NCBI GenBank assembly: GCA_030407005.1
Contig: JAUDYN010000010.1
Location: forward strand, 1,178,001 to 1,242,000
DNA from: Desarmillaria ectypa
Taxonomy: Eukaryota > Basidiomycota > Agaricomycetes > Agaricales > Physalacriaceae
Reading direction: 5' to 3'
DNA: 64,000 nucleotides
Shown: one piece after another, positions 60,961 through 64,000 of the stretch
Layout: each line of letters starts with the position of its first letter
How positions within the stretch are numbered: the first letter of the stretch is position 1
Notes under the pieces: generated by a model
What the model was told of the DNA's origin: nothing
What the model saw: only the letters and a program-made list of their open reading frames with translations
The model's database searches: none
Position numbers and translations under genes: made by a program

Positions 60961-62024
60961 AATCACCAAAAGATACCAATGCTGTAGAAATCACAACCTT
61001 TTGCAAAGCCGGTAGTGGATACTTGTACACCTTGAGTACGTCCTTATACCAGATAACCATACTTTTTTAATGCCCCCCAAATGCTCCTCGACGTTATTAC
61101 ATCTCCCTGTGTCATATACAGAACGTTCGTCCACTACCTTGGGCCCCAACGGCTTTACATAAAACTGTTAAGGGCAAGAAATCTTGTGCACTGTCGGCGC
61201 AGTTCAGCGAGCGATCTTGTTTCGCATTGGCCGGTTCTGCCGCGCTACGCAGCCAATGTGTGTCTGCGGAGCGTGTGGTGCATCGTTCCATGGTCTGGCC
61301 AGGGAGAGAATGCCCCCACGTCACTAGATGCTGCGAAGAAAGTACCAGGACCGTGCTTGAAATCTGGCAAGTATCACCATCTTGTTGGTTTCTTGTCTCT
61401 GTCTCTGCTCTGTTCTTGGGTGTAAGTCCTTCGGCTTGATTGACCTACAAACATACTAATACCGCAAATCATCCAGACGGCGGCGGTTTCCGTTCGTCGC
61501 GTTTCTACTCTATTCTAGAATGGCGGCAACGTGTCGCATATTAGTATCCCGTAAGTGAGCTGAGGTGAACTAATGTTTACTACTCACTGCTCAGGACCGA
61601 AATGTTGTGAACAGATACAGAAATGAATGCTCCTACTTTTGGAGTGCTAGTAATGGGCACCGACAGGAAGTACTTCATGGCGAGTGAAAATCTTGGCCTC
61701 GCATCCTAACGACAACAGAATGCCTCGGCGTTCCGAGTGCAGGAAATCCCGAAGACCTCAGCCGTGATCATAAAACACATTTGTTTCCGAACCATTCCGA
61801 TTTTGCTCTGCTTGATCACCGTCTGGTACTCAGGTTACAGCATGGTTTAGACCGTCGTCTGTAAGCCATCTCAGGGCCACAGGCACTAAAAGGATCGGTA
61901 CTCCACTTGAGACACGTATTCTTCTTTCTCTCTCTCCTTTATATTCTTTTCTCATTTGTATACTTTGAATGAGAAGTGAGAATCAGTGGTGACCGGTGGG
62001 ACTTCAGGTGTTTCTGGCAACAGG
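60961..62024. other. Spacer with second copy of the duplicated upstream region
   Basis: The stretch 60988-62024 mirrors 59107-59991 with scattered substitutions and indels. It should contain the terminator of copy 1 and the promoter of copy 2. No separate gene recognised. Confidence 0.5.
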
Positions 62025-62972
62025 ATGTCATTGACGGTAAATCGTCGTGCTTCGTCCTATTCCTGCTGTATTCAATCACTTTTTTGACTTCCCTTCCTAC
62101 AGACATCCTTCTCGTCCTACTCCTTCACCACATGTGCGACTGTGATCCTCTATGACCTGCTCCTCCTCCTCCCCACCGAAATTGATCATGTATGGCTTCG
62201 CCGACCCACATATCCGCTCCTACTGCTATTTGCGTTGAACCGCTACTTACCCTTGATCGATATGGCGATAACCGTCAATTGGCTCCTGCACAAGCCCACT
62301 CTGACCCAGTGTCGCCAGTTTGCCTTCATCACGAATCCGCTCATGGTCCTTGGGATTTTCACGTCGCAAGCGATTCTCATGATCCGCACATATGCAATAT
62401 GGGATAGAAACAGAGCAGTATTCTGGTGTTTCATCGGGACGGGGATCTTCTGTTTTATACCGGGGGTAGTTGACCTTGCTATACAAATCAAGACGATGCA
62501 ATGTAGGTTGCCTGTCATTTTTGCTTTCGAAGCTAGCAGAGAGCTCAGGATCTTCCAATTCGTAGTCATTGAACTGTCGTCCAACCATCCTGGCTGCATG
62601 GCCGTCTCTTCAAACATGGCTAGGCTGTTCTATATCCCTGTGCTCATTTCAGAGACGATCATTGCTTCGCTTATGCTCTTCAAGGGTGTACAGCACCTCC
62701 GCCGTTCTTCCCATCCTTTTCTCATCGAGTTTTATGTTTCTGGGATGTTCTTTTATGCATGCCTCCTCCTCATGACTCTCGCAAATATCTTTGTCCCTGT
62801 ATGGGCTGACGGCATCGGACCCTTCCTTAGTTATTTTCAGCGCATCCTCCATTCCATCCTGAGCAGCCGTGTTCTGCTACTCATTCTCAAGCAGAGACGG
62901 ATACGTCAACGTTATCCTGCAGAAGAGCTGTATACGGGTGACGTTGAACTGTCTCATACTACGCACTACTAA
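62025..62972 (+). CDS. DUF6533-type seven-helix membrane protein, copy 2
   Basis: Three exons (62025-62036, 62103-62502, 62566-62972) give 272 residues, with the same intron positions as copy 1. The domain block FTTCATVILYDLLLLLPTEI, DHVWLRRP and LLFALNRYLPLI is kept, as are the helices and the basic C-terminal stretch LKQRRIRQRYPAEELYTGDV. Without the second splice this copy happens to stay open, so a read-through isoform is possible here but not in copy 1. Loops such as HLRRSSHPFLIEFYVSG are nearly identical between copies, while the extreme termini differ. The pair arose by tandem duplication of a unit of roughly 1.9 kb that includes the promoter. Confidence 0.85.
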
Positions 62973-64000
62973 TCTAAGTGCACCCTAACACGCTGAAATC
63001 ACGACAAGATTGTGATGCTATAGAAAAGCTAGTGGCTCTGAGCAGTCCAACAAGATCTTCGCTCCTGACGGTGGAAACGACGCGAAGAACACGCCAGCTT
63101 GGGGAACAACATCCTGGACCGACGGAAGAACAAAGCCAACGGTGGAAACGTTTTGCGCCTGAATGGCAGCCGATTCAAGTACCATCAATAATGATTGGGA
63201 AAGCGGCGTCTTACGAGAATACCAGGTGCAGGAATACATTCACGCAATTGAATGCAGAAAATCGCCGTCAATAGGTACATTGCCCTAGACCGTCGTTAGT
63301 GTAGTTTTTTCATAATGGTAGTCACAGTAGGCCAATTGAATAAGTGCTAGAAATTGAGCGATCAGAAAACTAGCCCTGGAGAAATATAACAAGGCACCTC
63401 ACTCAAAACCCTTCGGTGGGCTCTTTTCAGTAGACTAATCACCGTTTCCAAGTGGCAGGCCGCTGACTACAATTGCACCCATGACAGACACTGCAGTATC
63501 CGCGCAGCAGACGAACTCACTTACTGTCAGAACTCAGGATAAGTAAAGAATCGAAAACAGAGTGACACCTCTGGCTTAACACACTGTGCACTGACGGACA
63601 CTATACGGACACTATACGAGGAACATGGAGTCTAGTAGAAGCGCCCCGTGACTTTGTTCCTCGGATACCAAGCCCAGGCAACACGTTTGCGGATGCTGAG
63701 GGATCGCCCTTTCTGGAAACATCAATGCGGTCTCACGCTTCGACCTGCCTCGACCATCGCCCTCATCGGTTCTTCTCCAAGTCCGAGTCCGTCGGAGGCA
63801 AGTGTAGTTTAATTCTCCGATTCGCCAAGGATCGCGCTTATTTCTTAATACCCAGATGAGGCTCACTGTCCGGAGTTTTCAATGCTTTACGATAGCGATC
63901 TAGGGTTGTGGAAGTGGAATCTGGAATTCTTATAGTATAAGGCCACATGTTCCCATGCAACGTCCGCCGCATTTTGAGCGTAGACACTTTGGAGCTACTT
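62973..64000. other. Right end of window, no gene recognised
   Basis: The duplicated unit fades out near 63030. A minus-strand open frame at 63866-63612 and short plus frames show no family signal or splice partners. Confidence 0.4.

Noticed and set aside
63612..63866. 84-codon frame at the right end
   Set aside because: Arg-rich, low similarity to anything known, and partly overlapping short frames on the other strand.

Overview
The window looks like genome sequence from a filamentous basidiomycete, probably an agaricomycete. The supports are intron-dense genes with introns of about 48-60 nt, two seven-helix proteins of the DUF6533 type, a Crinkler-like protein with a kinase domain, F-box/LRR proteins, a patatin relic, and chromodomain-bearing Ty3/gypsy retrotransposons. 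There are two compartments with sharply different base composition.

Positions 1-28132 are a nest of Ty3/gypsy LTR retrotransposons, poor in CpG and full of stop codons. An outer element (here B) runs off the left edge and ends in an LTR at 27697-28132. Inside it sit a fragment of a second gypsy lineage (E, about 2150-11590), which itself carries a solo LTR (2977-3259) and a full-length element A (3624-11225, target duplication TTGAT). B is also split by element C (13217-26921, target duplication GCACT), and C is split by a reverse-oriented element D (19729-25555, target duplication GTGAG). A, B, C and D are relatives: same Gag type, D-S-G protease where present, integrase with a C-terminal chromodomain, a primer-binding site that is the reverse complement of the predicted 5' end of their own transcript (self-priming, as in Tf1), and a short membrane-spanning leader ahead of Gag. 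D is an internally deleted, non-autonomous derivative lacking RT and RNase H. Most stops are CGA-to-TGA changes, the footprint of methyl-CpG decay.

Positions 28744-64000 are ordinary gene space. In order: a Crinkler-like kinase-domain protein (-), a class I histone deacetylase (-) and Mago nashi (+) sharing an 82-bp divergent promoter, an unknown coiled-coil protein (+), a decayed patatin (-), a single-Cys peroxiredoxin (+), a TFIIIC triple-barrel subunit (-), a small unknown ORF (+), two converging and damaged F-box genes (+ and -), histone H4 (+), an unknown multi-exon gene (-), a single-pass membrane protein with signal peptide (-), proteasome beta subunit PRE4/PSMB4 (-), a GH28 pectinase (-), the DEAH helicase PRP43 (-), and a tandem pair of DUF6533 membrane proteins (+).

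Splicing and transcription are well represented (PRP43, Mago, HDAC, TFIIIC, H4), but the genes do not form a pathway cluster. The most unusual points are two microexons (2 nt in the HDAC catalytic motif, 6 nt in Mago), the conserved membrane leader of the retrotransposons, the GATA-box repeat arrays of variable length in their LTRs, and the group of decaying genes between 39.2 and 45.2 kb. All exon models were derived by hand from splice signals and protein-family knowledge; no alignment or search was run.
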